From Ectocarpus siliculosus (taxonomy: Eukaryota; Sar; Phaeophyceae; Ectocarpales; Ectocarpaceae), in assembly GCA_000310025.1 (NCBI GenBank), contig FN648523.1:21890-85889 (forward strand): DNA of 64,000 bases, read 5' to 3'. Under the pieces are notes generated by a model. The model had not been told where the DNA came from, did no database searches, and was given only the letters and a program-made list of their open reading frames with translations. The position numbers and the translations under genes are program-made. This document shows positions 31,586 to 44,563 of the stretch, piece after piece (position 1 is the stretch's first letter; each line of letters begins with the position of its first letter).

Positions 31586-34500
31586 GTACTGCCTTCGAGA
31601 CCAGGGCCAATGCGGCGAGATGGCGGGAGATGAAAGAAACACACGAGGGGAAGGCAGTGACGGCAGCGGCGGGAGGAGGAAATGGACTCGGTGCAAGATT
31701 GCGGGGACGGGTGTAGACACTTGGAGGTAACGGGGCATCGCCGCGTTGCTATACGCGATGCAGCTGTGTTGGACCGCGCCGTGTTATGCTTCATGTCGTG
31801 CGTACGGGAAGTCTAAACGCGTGCTCGTGGGTTCTACCCGCGTTCCGAGTCTTTCTCTAGGTGCATCTCTCCTTCTTTGCCTGTTGGTGGTTATCTCGGA
31901 TCTGTCTGAAACTGTGTGCTCACTGCAGTACCTCCATCGATGGCCATCAGGTAAGTTCCAATGTGGTCGTTTTAAGTCACGGTTCCGAAACCAAAGACGC
32001 ATTCCTCCCGGACGGCTCTAGGTGGGAGTGGTCCCCCGAGGCGCAAATGATGCTTGGAAAGCTCGCGCTCTGGACCGGGGCTCTTCTGGTCAGCCGGACG
32101 CAAGCGGTGCTAACAGGCGAGCGCGAGAAGTGTACCCACTCCCAATGACGTATACGCGTGGTAGGTGGTCACGGCCGCAATCGTCGTTGTCGTAGCACTT
32201 GCACGATCCATCCTGGCCTTACGTACGCTTAGGACCTGTGTGTGTGTGTGTGTTGTGTTTTTCGGGCATATAAGCGCGCTGCTCGTTCACGGCCAAGCTT
32301 TCGGCGCCTGACCTCTATTTGCGCATCCTCACGTGCCCTTTCGTTTTTTCTGAACAGTTGCCCAACTTCCTTCATGTCTTAAAATATTTTTGACATGTCC
32401 TACCGTAGTCGCGAATGTTACATGTACTCACGGTCGGGGCGAGCAGTGTTAGGCCGACTCCTAGTTCGTTGTTTGGAGCATGCGATATGTGTTTTCACTG
32501 CGCAAAAGGTTGTGCCGGGCCCTACACGTGCGCTCTCTCTACTGCGTTGAGCACGCGGACCAGCCACTCCGGGGGGGGGGCTGGTGGTTCTCGATGTACG
32601 CCCCCCCTTTGGGCAGGTGGAAGGTGCACTCTCGTCTCGAGTCCACCCTCGTCTCGAGTCCACTCTCGTATTCCCCCCTGTGCAGCCAAAAAAACGCGAA
32701 CAGTCTGTTGCTCGTCTGATGTGTCGTCAAGCTGGGTTTTAATGCTCTCGACTCCGAAGAAAAATGAGCTTAGTTTCGTGTGTCCTGTTTTGTTCGATTG
32801 TTCCTAGAAGCCGAACATCTGGTCGCGTACACACTGGGAAAATATCTGCCAGGACGGCCATAGCGGTTTGGTCCGTACACATACTCGATTCGATCGACCC
32901 GGTCTATTGGCTACGGCCACCCAAAAGTCCTCCCCTCACCCGTGACCAGCGCGTACAAATGGCCGCACCTCGCAACCCAAACCCGATGAAACCCACCGAT
33001 GCATGCACACCACCGTCTTCGCTTGAGATACCTTCCAACATGGTGTCCCGCACTTCTTGCAACTTTTTGGCAGTGTTCGGGTTGGGAATGGCGGGCCGTG
33101 TGGTGGTGGAGGGTGCAGCTTACCCCAGATGTTTGCTGATCGAGGCGTACATTCCAGCCTCAAGCGAGACGTGAGTGTGTGTTTGTGCGAAATTTCCGCT
33201 TCAGGCAGGCGTAGCTCAACGGATTTGGTCGAAATCAGTACTTTGGGATAGGAACAGCGAGGGCGATTCGCGAGTGAAGTGGAAGTCACCGATACGGGGG
33301 GTAGTACGTGCCAGTGACCCAGTTTCTTTCAGTTTCGATTCCTTGTTGGGTTTCCACGTGCCTTTCCGGTCCGCAGCCATCGTGCGAGTTGAACTGACGA
33401 AACGATCGTGAATTCAAACCACGGCACCCGAAAAAACGCCTGCCATGATCGGATCTTCACAACACATTATTGCCCGAGGCTTCTTTGTCTGAAACGACCC
33501 GAGTGCTCCTCTTCCTGGCGGAGTCGTGTTGGTGAAGCGCTTCCTTTCGCACCACCTAGGCCGTGACTACTCCATGCATACAACCAATTGTCAGGATTCA
33601 GCTGTACGTGGCGGTGGACGAACTGGAACGCCTGTTTCGGGATGAACCCGAGAAGATGTGGGTGGGCAGGAAGGATGACATGGTGCTGGAGCTCGTCAAA
33701 ATGCTGTACTTCGACTACACGCTGGAAACTGAGGTGTTTCGCACCGCACGGGCTTGCCATGGGTGATTGATGGAGGTCCTCGTTTGCAGCATCGGTATCT
33801 AGTTCATTTTAGCAAGCTTACAGCAGTATTCAAGGATTCTCCGCCACCCATTATGTGCGCGTGTACTTTTGACCTCACTACGGACAATGCCCTTCGCGAA
33901 TACACACATCGCGATTGTTCTCAGGAGGCGGACTCGACCTTACCTGGTGGTATACGCTTCACGTCGTATCACTACTCCGACCGAGAGCCGTGGACGTGCC
34001 TCCACGCCCGCCGTGATGCAGACTTCGACCTCCATTGGGAAAGCAGGAACTCTGGAGCCGGGATTGGTTTACCGGGGGCAGGTAACATGCACTCTTTGGT
34101 TTTGTGGTATTAATTTTTGATTGTCTGCGTTCACGTGGGTGCTCCACATTGCGTTTTATAGCTGACTCTGTGAGATACGAAGTCAATTAAGCAGCCACAC
34201 AGGAGAAGAAGCTAAGTTTACGAACGGTCTGGTTCATTTTTTCAAACAAAATAGAACATCTTACCTAGAGAGAGGTGCACGCAAACCGTTCCAAACCCCC
34301 TCATGAACTGTGTTCTTCATCGCATGTCTTCCAGCTCTGATTCTCTGTAAGAGTGTGCTTTGGTAGCCTGTCAGCCATGCTCTGCAGTCGGCTACTCCGC
34401 CAGCCTCTGCTGGTCCTCCGCCTGGCACCGCGGTGCTATTGTTGGGGGCGCTGTAGTTGTTCCACTATAGGACTGGAAACCCTGCGCTTTAACGCTGCAA

Positions 34501-37500
34501 GAGTCAAGGTTGGGTATGATGAGACAGACTTTCAGCAGGACATCAAGCCGCTACGTTGAGGCCACTAAACACGAACATCGGGGTAAGACCATTTTTCATA
34601 TCAAGACACAAATAGGCCTCATGGTCCCCCTTCACGTTGCGCATTGACGCAAGACGGACACGTAAAAAACTGAAGGACGGCTGAAAACCATAGTCAACAT
34701 ATAATCGCTGAATAGTCTAAGTGAAAACAGCGCCACCAAAGTTTTTTTAGGGTTGCAATTGAGATGGGTACACTTATATTGCATGCTTGCCTACGGCGCA
34801 GGGCCGACGGCGGGGGCGGCAGCAACACCAGCTAACATCGGAGACGAGCGTTCGGAGGCTACCGAGGGTACATGTGTGAGTGCACAGACAAAAGGCCGGT
34901 GCAGCGGCGAAGGCAGTACCTCCGACGCGTGCACCAGCGGACCTGTGCACGCCCACGGTACCAACCCGAACGACAACAACTCAATCGCCACCGCTGGGCC
35001 AGCAAGCCGAGTGGCAGGGGCGTGCAGTGCCGCCGCAGCTTGCACGCCAGACGAGAGAGCGGTGTGGATTACGCAGCGTCTGCAAGTTCGGGACACACAG
35101 AACATGCTCGATATCGACGTGGCGGCGTGTGGTGAATTGTCTGATGGAGATGGTGGTGGTGGTGGTGGCGGCGGCGGCGTCGGGGCTGCTGCCGCTGGTG
35201 CCGTTTCTGGCCATCCCATCAAGTCCCGAAACACACCAGCAGCAGCGACGGCAGCCATGCAAGAGTTTGTTGCCGCTGAAGCCGTGTCTGGCCATTCTAT
35301 AAAGTCCCGAAACGGACCAGGAGCGACAGCAAAAACGCAAGGACGCAGTGGGCGCAGCACGCTTGTTGCAACTGTGCGTTCGGCGACATCCCGAAAGTGG
35401 CAAACAAATCGGGACGCGGCACAGACATGCGGCCCCAGGGCAAACGCGGCGAGACCGAACAGGGCCAAGCGAAAGACTCGGGTCAGAGCTTTCGACGTGA
35501 GGATCGAAGAGTACAAGGAAGAGCGCCGACACGTAAGTCCTCCCCCCTGCCCCACGCCCCCAATAATACCGTACACCCTTCACCCCTGCGGTATCTTCGT
35601 TTTTCATGCACTCTAGGGTGGTATCAAACGTACTTGTGTGCTGATGTAGGTGCGCTGTATTTGTCATGTCTTTGGCATGACATGCCTATAATGGTGCGGT
35701 CGACGCCCCTCGGCCTGAACGGCGTGCGGACCCGTATGTTCTTCTCTATTTAGCAGTAAATATCCCCGCTGAGGCAAAGCATAGTGGGGAACGCGCACTT
35801 GCATCCCAACATGGTCGACGACGTTGTTTGGCGAGGAAAATGCAATATAGACCCCTCGTCGAATCGGGCGACGGACTCGCTCGAACATTTAGCATCCGAG
35901 GCTCAGCGATTGAAACACGCCGCCAGCGTTGCCACGTGCACTCAAACGCCGGCCATGCTTTGCTTCCTTCCGGCCTGATTACATCGACCATCGATACCAT
36001 GCCAATAAGGCGGAGGAGGCCAAGGAGGCCAAGCTCCAGGCGTGGTTAGCCATCAAGAAGCGATTTCGAGGGCTTACCCTCGGCACCGTGATCCAAGTTT
36101 CGGGTCGCCTGCTGACGCTCATGGTCTACGAGTTCCCGGACCAACCAGGCAACCTAAAGTGAGAGGGGGGGGGGGGGGGTTCGTACTCCTTTTTAGCATG
36201 CCTTAGCGGTGAGACTAGTTCATTTTGACCGTGCGTCCTCGAGAGGACGGAGCATTGATGTGAGATGGGGTGTCAAGTTTTTAGCCTTTCGTTTGTTGGG
36301 AGTGCCGTGCCACGCAAACTGTGGTGGCGGGGTTCCCAGGACACTAAAAGGACACTTAAGCTCCACGGCCATTGGTGACAGGTTCTGGCGCCGCGAAAGG
36401 GGTAGAAATTGTCCCCTCGTCAGAGCCTGGCGGTCCTCTCGGCAGCGCGAGAGAGAACGCCAGGCAGGCAGGCAGGCAGGCAGGTATTCATTTGGCGTAA
36501 AATCTGCACGTGCTTGGGGAACGAGAGAGAGAGAGAAAGAGAGAGAGAGAAAGAGAGAGGGGGGGGGGGTAATACGTGAACCTATAACAGTTATCGCCGT
36601 GGCTTTGGATGTCTAAAATCCGATCAGTTTGTTCTAGGGATCTCATTGCCGGCTATTCGGAAAAATATGACATACATGACGAATCGGTGCCCCTCAACTG
36701 GCTGTACCACCCCCTTGAACGTACTTCCCACCCAGTGATGGACACGGTTACTTGGCTGTTTCTCGAACAAGCATCGTTCGATGGAACGATTCCTCCCTAG
36801 TGTCGAATCTGTGGCACCCGTTGCTCCGTGCATTTGCCGCACTCCTACGCCTTTCCCCCTCATAAAAAACGACTTTCGCGGATGCCCGCATCCGGCGAAG
36901 AAAACAACCGCCCGTCGCGAACAATTGGTGCAATTCACGTGGGAACACGATCGCAATCGTTTACTCTTCCTGCCCACCCGAAACGTCACCGAAAAACAAT
37001 GCCAACAGCGTGATTTTCACAAACCCTCCGTCGGGCGCGACTTTCCGCCTAAGCCTGGGCATCGGCGCAGTGGCAGCTCAAGCACGGCATGTGTCGGTCG
37101 CCTCGTCTCCTGAGACCTGGACCCTGAGACAGAAACGGAAAGTCATAAAAACAGTCATCCAGAAAAATTCGAAGCTAGTGCTGGTCGAGGAGGACGAGAC
37201 GAGGGATCGGGTACCAGAGAGGTAAGATAAATGTTTGCGCGATTCTAACGATGTTCGACCCTTCGAACCAAGCCAGTCGTGATGGCAAAAGCGCTTCTTC
37301 CACGTCAACACCCCTATGCACCCCCAGCAAGTCCGTACTAATTCGAAACGGCGTTACCAAGGACATTTTCCGAGGAGAAGGATGATCGTGGGCAAGCCAT
37401 GTACCTACGGGATTTTTCCAACACATGGTACCGCTTTCGGCAAAGGAGGTGGACCGTCAGTTGGCGGACCTCTTTCCCGCCTCTAAGCAATCTCTGGCCA

Positions 37501-40500
37501 TATACTCGGGACGGCACGCTGCTCCTCGTGCGTTGTTCGCAAGCCACGCGGGATACATTGTGCGATTGTTGAAGCGCCAATCGTAATTCTCAGAGAACGT
37601 ATATACACTTCGTAGATCGCGCAAGCATCTTGCTCTACCCCGCCTCCGCGCCCCCTTCTCAACAACTTCACCCCGAACTCTTGTCGTGGCTGTTTCCGTA
37701 CTGATGTCGACGCATTTGTGGCTTGCTCAGTAGTAGACCACGACCGTCACATTCCGAGGAAGGAATAGACAACGGCGAAGAAGTAGACGCCGAGGCCTTG
37801 TCGATGGAGAACGATCCGTGGAACGGTCTTTCCGTGGGCGGCGAAGGGATCAGCAAGCACCGTGCTTGCGGAGTCCGACAACTGTTCTGCGCCATCAGGT
37901 GCGTCCGGGATCTGTAGTGTCTGGCTGGAAGGATCGGGTGTGTCCGAATGCTGGGTCTGCCAGCTGCTGCCGTTCGAAGCAGCGATTCCGCTGACTGTTT
38001 TCCCGTGTTGGGATGGATTATTTCCGCCGCGATAGTGCCCCCAGCTCACCTAGTTCTTAGAACGCTTGCTCACGCTCCATAAGTATTGCATGGCTGTCAG
38101 TGGCCCGGTATTGGGGCGCTTCTTTAATTTGTGCCAAGGCCTACCTGATCCTGAAGTCCCAATCCTCTTCGCTGGTGTAGCGCCATGGCAAGCGCTAAGA
38201 AGCAATTCTCCGTACGGGCCATCTTGTCAACCTCTGTGTCGATCGTGTGCTTCCTAGGTGCCTAGGGCGAGACAGCACGGCAGCGTACGCGCACGAACTA
38301 CCAACCGCGTCCCGGGGGTTCACCCGCCCGCGCAAGGCCCACCAGCTGCAGCAGCCTAACCCGAAGGACCACCGCCGCGCCTTCTCTCTCGTGTCTTCCC
38401 GGTCGACGCACTCCGCATCGGTCGGTGTCGCGGAGCCAAGCGTTGGAGTAGCTGCGGCTGATCATGTTTCCGGTTCAGCGATGCAAGGGAACCCAGCATC
38501 AAGCCATGGGGTGGACGGCAGTGCTGACGACTCGTGGAAGGAACTGACAGACAGCGAAGGTCAAGGGGCAACGAGGAGTCGAGATGTGAAGGGGAGGGCG
38601 GGGACTTACGGATGCGTCGTAAGGGTGCGAATACGCCCGCGACAAAGGAGAGAGTGCGGACGCGGGCACAGGTGACAGGATATGACGTCCCCCTTTCGAA
38701 AGGGAAACGTATCATTGGGGCTTCAACGGATCGTAACCTGATTTCCCCCCCCCCGCATTGCCTCTGCGGCTACAAAGGACCACGCCACGAAATTCCACTC
38801 TACGCATAGAGATGGGGAGCGTTGTGACCCCGCACCGAGACTCCCGCAGCTTGGTTTTCTTCAGATACGGCGATTGAGTTCCTACTTACTCGTACCGACC
38901 GACCGCAACCGTGAGAGGTTAGCGCTATATATATGCACCGTTGAAGGGCACCGTCGATCATTCTGTCGACATCGACGGTGTGTAGGCTCTGTCTGAACGT
39001 CTTCAAGCGCTCGGCTGGGAGTCTCCATCCTCCAGGGCGGATCTGCAAGCACCAGCGGCTCCAGGGGCTGCCTGACCCACACCTATATAGCGGTTGTTAT
39101 TTTGGGAAGCCTTGGCGAAGATGTGTTCCGTAACCTACAAAATGTCCAGTGCACCAATAGACGTTATTTATGTCGTCTCATGGTGAACGCGTCCGGTACT
39201 CAGGTTGTGCGGTGGGATAGCGCGAGTGGGGGGTGCGCGAGGTATATACTCTCTGCTGCGGGATAACTGGGCCGGCGCTGAGGATGACTATCTGCTGGAA
39301 TGGTAAGGAATTCAACAGCGACTGTTGCTACCGTCGCGTTTGGTGCATAGTGGGTAGCTTCTGTAGATGGAAGGTTGTTTCTCACCTTGACGCCCAAACC
39401 GAACGAAGGGAGACCCGACACAGGTAGCACGTTCGGTTTGGGAAAGGCTTTTCCAGACGTCTGGTTGTCGATGCTCGAGAATCATCGTCAATATTCATTA
39501 CCTCGCATGCGCATCTACGTTGACGTGGCGATGGTGATCTCGTGCATATCCGCTGGGGATCTCCCGCATATATGCAAATGAAGCATGAGCTTTGCTATAG
39601 GATTCTCTTGAATATATGGCTATAGGATTCTCTTGAATATATGATTCGCTCCCCGTTGCCGTCCTCGTCCCAAGCCACGCTCTTTAACTCCTGGCCAACC
39701 CACCAACGGACGTGAGCGAAACTTGGCGGGGAATTACCATCGCCGAAGCTGAATAGAACACAGATGGCACCGTGTTGCTTTCCCAACGTTTCGGCCTTTG
39801 CGTGACACGCGATAGGTATGCGCCGAATGACTTTCGCCCCCTGAGGCAAGGGCCGGTCGAGGCTCACACGACCTTCACCCTGGAGCTTCTCCATCAAGAT
39901 TTGAACCTTCTTACCGAAGGCTCGGACATCCTTGCCGCTGCGGAGGAGTGGTCCTCCAAGCGGGACGTCACCACGACCGCATTCGGCGGCGCCCATCCCA
40001 CGCGCGATGGCGCAAAAAAATCCACCGGTGCCACGACAGCAACAACGGCACTGTCCGACAACGGTTTGGTAGGAAGGGGAGAGGAGACCAGAGTCTTGGC
40101 TCCATCATCGGGGGCCGCACAGGCTGAGGAACACGGGGAAATAAAAGCAAGAAATAGGGATGACGTTGTGCCGCCGCTGACGGAAAGCGAGGCCTGGGAG
40201 CGGGTCGCACGCGAGGTGCGTTCTTATTAATTGAGCTCATCTTACAGGTACCACCGCTACCACCCCACTAATGATTTGATGCAACTATTGACAGCAGCAG
40301 CAGCAGTCCCGGCAGTAACACCGGCGGGAGCGCATGCGTCGTGTGCACACCTTAGCCTTTAGTCCTAGGGGCACTAAGCTACCGGAGCATGGTATTGAGA
40401 GATTATTGATTTTGGAGTGCGTGTTTGAGGGGTCGCCAGCAGGAGGTCGACGACACCCCTGTCGTGGACGATGCAGCGCTCTACGAAGAACGAAGTATTT

Positions 40501-43500
40501 CGATTTCTCACAACGAATATGTTTGCCGAACGAAGGTCATTCCACCACTTCATCAAATTCTTCCGTACAAATGGTCAACTTTCGTTTTCGCCACATGCTA
40601 CCTAAGATTTTGCGCAAGTGCTACTGGGGCAGCAATATCCAAGGTGGCGTTGCCCGGGACCCGACCACCGTCGCCACACGCCCGGACTACGACCAGACAA
40701 CTTCGGGGTCGGATCAGCCTTCCCTTGAAGAGTGCATCACGTCTCAGGTATATTTTTCCGCCGTTGTTGGTGAACCCACGCCTCAAATGCAAGGTATCGT
40801 ATTAGAACTACGGTGCTTAGCCCCGAATCAACACAATTGGAGTATTCAAACTCGAGCAAGCACGACCTATCTTCCCCGAGCTGCGTAGACGGTACAGTCC
40901 CTTGTTTGCGTCTCCAAGCCCCGCGCGACAAAGGGCCGCGCGAGGCCACCCACCACAAGCCTCACAATTGATGGTTACCTCTCCGCCCGATGCCTCTTGA
41001 TCGGCTGGTTAAACGCCTGGGCACCGAGTACTGTTCCCTCCAGGAGGCCGCGCGCAAACTCCCGTTAAGGCCCTGCCGAGAACCAGTCCCATAGCAGTGC
41101 GGTACCGTATTCCTCTTCGCCCTCGTTCTCGTCATCCTTCGCGAGTACTACCACCCGGTACACCCCCCCCTTACGAGGCTTGCTTGGCCCTTCGAAAAAG
41201 TGAGTACATCTCGAGTCAATTGAGGTTTGTGTGCGGCCTCCCTCCTTGGCTTGATCAGGTGACAAGAACGCCTCCGAGCGGGCTCATGGCGGAGACGGCG
41301 GTGGGGCAGCCCGGCCGACCGTTGACCGGAGTTGACACAGCCGATGTCCGACTCGCAGTTGGAACGTGTGTTTTCCGCAGGGTAATTAAGGTGAGACAGT
41401 CGTCCCCGCCCCTGTCTTTTATAGCTCTCTGGAACGAATTTTGCCCCCGCTTTTCCTTGTGTTCTGTATGTCGGCTCATGTATGTACTGTCCGTCAAGGC
41501 TATGTGCAGCCCGGGATGTTCTTGTGCGCGCGTCCTGGTGATGCGTTGTCTTGGTCAGGCGGGGGATTCCCATTGAAGAGGCCTGAACGAGCAAATCTGG
41601 CACTCCGTTTCATTGGAAAGGCCCCGCTTGGGCTTCGGCCGAGAATCACGCACACACCTGATTGAACAACCCTTCGAAGAATACCGCATAACACACACCT
41701 AAACTATCACTACTTGGTGTCAGGTATTCCATGTTTATCATCGCAAAACGCTTTCTCATCTCACCCCTCTTCTCCCGTTACGATTGGTCTTCGTACACAT
41801 GTTCATGGTGTGCTACCGCTACTAACAAATACTGATTGCAATAGGTTTTCCCTCCCACCCCACCGCCCTTGCCTGCCAAAATCCTGCCGTTGCAGGTAAT
41901 GGGTTTGGGTATCCCTCCCATGTACCTCTTGGTGGTCGTTTCCCAGTGGCATGATGCCCTCGTTGTGAGATGCTACGACTTCATCGGCGGCGAAATCAGA
42001 CAGGCAGAGAGGCTCGACCGTTCGAGGGACTCGGCCCTCATCTCGGAGTTCAAGGTGTGTATGTTTCTTCGTTATCCGGACCATGCATTGTACAAAGCGC
42101 TTTCGTGTGACGGCAGGTGATCTCTGGAAGGATGGGTAACCTTTTCTTTGGCATCTATTCTCTGGCCTACGAAAATACGTGTTGGAAATAGACTGATCGC
42201 GGCGAAGCATGGTCTAAACGGGTTGTGCGCACCGCATGCGTCGGTTATCCTCGAGCCCGGTTGTAAAGTGAAGGTGTTCGATCTTGGATGACACTCCGAC
42301 ATTCTTCCTGTACGGTAAAACTCGTCCCCCTGTTCATACACGGGTAAAATTGGCAAGAGTGCCGGCTTGAATCATGCTCTCGCACACTTAAAACAAAGCG
42401 TGCGATGGTTGGTGGGTGGGGAATTCAGATCTGCTTTTTTTTTTGTGGATTACAGGAAGCACAGCCGAGTTTCGGGTGACTGGCTACCACTGTAGCACCA
42501 GAAGGGTTGTTCTCTCCAGGTTGATGTTCTTTGTTGAAAAGACGTGGCCTTGACTCAACATTGGCGCCGTAACGGAGAGAGGTGACTCGAGGAGAGGGGA
42601 CTCTTCGCGCCAGCACAACCGAACATTTGCAATGTACCCGCTGGCTGGATTGCAGCCGAAGCCTTGCCGCATTGAGCCGCTTGTTCACAAATCCGGTGGC
42701 GCCTGTCTTCGTATGGCGAAGTTCGTCGGCCTTGAACTGCCGAATGTGCATCTTTATGTGGCAAAGGTCGTTTGGACCTGATACGCCGAGAAAAGCTCAT
42801 CCTACTTTTGCGAAGGTCGCTGGGAAATCCCGAACGCAGTTTCCGGGAGAATTTTCGCCTGGGACCACGTCGTTCCCATTTGGGAGTTTGAACGACGGAC
42901 TGCTAGAGTCAATCTCTCAGCTGCAGCAGCGGCAAGAGCAACAGCGTGCACCCTGGCTAACCATCCGCTGTCAACAATTCCTGTTATCGGCGTTAGAACA
43001 TGGAACCGCGAGAACGGGAGATACAGCTTCAGGTCATCCTTGACGACTTGGTGGTATTCGACAGCACAGACGCTGGAACGGACGGTGAGATGTTTTTCGG
43101 CTTTTAGTTTGCAACCTCATTCTCCCCGCGTGGTACTATTTATCTGTACGGTAACCTTTAACTGTCGTTCGCACTCGGGTTTTGATTGGGACTCACTCTC
43201 CGATCGAAACCAACCCATTGTTGATCCGTTGTTCACTCACTCTGTCATTGCTTCTGCTGATGCGGTTGCCTGGTCACTGTTATTGTGCGTTGTTCTTTCA
43301 TTTCTCGGTCTGGTTCGATCACCCGCGTTGTACCCCGATTGCCCGCAATGGTCGTACATGATTGAGACATCTACTCACTTACATTGTTCGGCGGAGTCCC
43401 GCAGTCTCAGCACACCGGCGCAACGCATTTCCCGTTACAAATGGGGAGAACCATATCTTCCCCCTCTCGCCGCCTGCCCAACTTTCATAACATAATATAG

Positions 43501-44563
43501 CGTGGTCGGTGAAGTTTCGCGAAGACGGAGCGGCTGCCATAATCGTCGACGATGCTGGAAAGGATCTGTACGACGCGCAAGTCGAGGAGCAAATGGCCGC
43601 CGCAGCTGCCCAGGCAAGCCTGTTTCGAGTCAACATAAACTGCCCAGAAAGTATGTTTTGCAAACAACAGGGATATACTGGGGCCTTGCGGTGTGCAGGG
43701 TGGGTGCGCGATGCACCAATAAAATGTTCTTGGACGCTGTCCTTCTCGGGGGTCGCACCGGGTGTATCACCTCGAGTCTACACATTGCCTAACCTGCTCG
43801 TGCGAATGGATGCAAATCTACAAGTCAAAGAAGAAAACCGCAATTCGTGTTGGTTTCGTGCTCCGTCAAAATGTTGGACATCCTAGAAGCGCGAAGGATC
43901 ACAACTCGCTACTCAGTCGAAACTGCCCAGCCGAGGTACCGGATCCTCGTGCGGGGCGACCATGTCGATTGTGGACCACGTCCCGTAGGGGTGGCGGGAA
44001 AAGCGTAGAAAAGCAAAAATTCCTCGCGTGCGACACGGCCGCCTTGCAGGTCGAGAAACGACGCGAGGACACCCAAAAAAGTCAGCACGCCGCCCGTGAG
44101 AAGGACAGGCGTGCTCGCGCGAGGAAGGAGAAGCGCGACGCGAAACGCAGGGAGGCGCAAGCTAAGAGCAGAAAGACCGGTGAGGCCGTAACGACAAGGT
44201 ACACACGCCGTAGATGTCTTCCATGGTTGTTGTTCCGACATATGCGCCTGCGTGTACGAGGACGTTTGCGTGTGTCGACCCCTATGTATCGAGTGCATGA
44301 CATTGGAAAGCCATGGCCAGTACTCACCCGCGTGAAGCATGCAATCAACGCTGCTTGTAGGTCGCTCATTTGTGGGGCATGGAAATGTATGCTCATCTAA
44401 ACCAATTTGCCACGCATTCGACACCCTTGCCTACAACACTCGCAAAGGGGGCACTTCTAAGCGAGGGAAGAAACTGCATGGGGGAGGTAGAAGGGGGCAA
44501 AGCGCCCAAGATGATCATGACAACAGTAGCGATGGTGACAGCAACCGGAGCGTCGACGGCTGA
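31586..44563 (+). CDS. Very large multi-exon gene: protein with repeated beta-rich modules, function unknown
   Basis: I do not recognise the family. Exons 31586-31726 and 31929-about 32127 are likely but their link to 33074 is open. From there 20 exons join with consistent phase: 33074-33170, 33595-33733, 34022-34081, 34471-34582, 34802-35532, 36010-36158, 37009-37221, 37731-37898, 38258-38671, 39816-40215, 40443-40535, 40607-40747, 41259-41390, 41896-42054, 42656-42766, 42997-43084, 43501-43650, 43887-43984, 44050-44179 and 44448-44563 (stop TGA), about 1,230 residues. Three modules with the pattern Arg/Tyr, hydrophobic strand, Tyr-x-Pro-like turn are visible (exons at 33074, 36010/37009 and 41896). 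Between them lie disordered Ser/Ala/Gly-rich stretches and an IEEYKEERRH/AEEAKEAKLQ helical segment. The end is Lys/Arg-rich (REKDRRARARKEKRDAKRRE). A scaffold or calmodulin/cytoskeleton-linked role is possible but not shown. Confidence 0.65.
35143..35180 (+). repeat. Gly-encoding (GGT/GGC)n tract inside an exon
   Basis: A GGT/GGC run encodes about ten glycines in the 34802-35532 exon of the large gene, followed by an Ala-rich patch. Beyond it the peptide VSGHxIKSRNxP occurs twice, about 26 residues apart, showing a short internal duplication. Confidence 0.8.
36461..36560. repeat. (CAGG)n and (GA)n microsatellites in an intron
   Basis: CAGG is repeated six times at 36461-36484 and GAGA/GAAA runs occupy about 36520-36560, followed by a G-run. 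Both lie in the intron between exons 36010-36158 and 37009-37221 of the large gene. Confidence 0.9.
39594..39643. repeat. Perfect 25-bp tandem duplication
   Basis: The 25-bp unit beginning GCTATAGGATTCTCTTGAAT is present twice head to tail (39594-39618 and 39619-39643). It lies in the intron before exon 39816 of the large gene. Confidence 0.95.

Noticed and set aside
34514-34540. 27-nt intron inside exon 34471-34582
   Set aside because: Far too short for an intron; the frame reads through without a stop.
34791-35576. 261-codon minus-strand open frame
   Set aside because: Mirror of the 34802-35532 plus-strand exon, which has a better acceptor, donor and phase fit with its neighbours.
37747-38049. 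Minus-strand open frame of 100 codons
   Set aside because: Opposite to exon 37731-37898, which joins in phase on both sides.
39595-39996. 133-codon minus-strand open frame with protein-like composition
   Set aside because: Overlaps the phased plus-strand exon 39816-40215 and the intronic 25-bp duplication; no splice partners on the minus strand.
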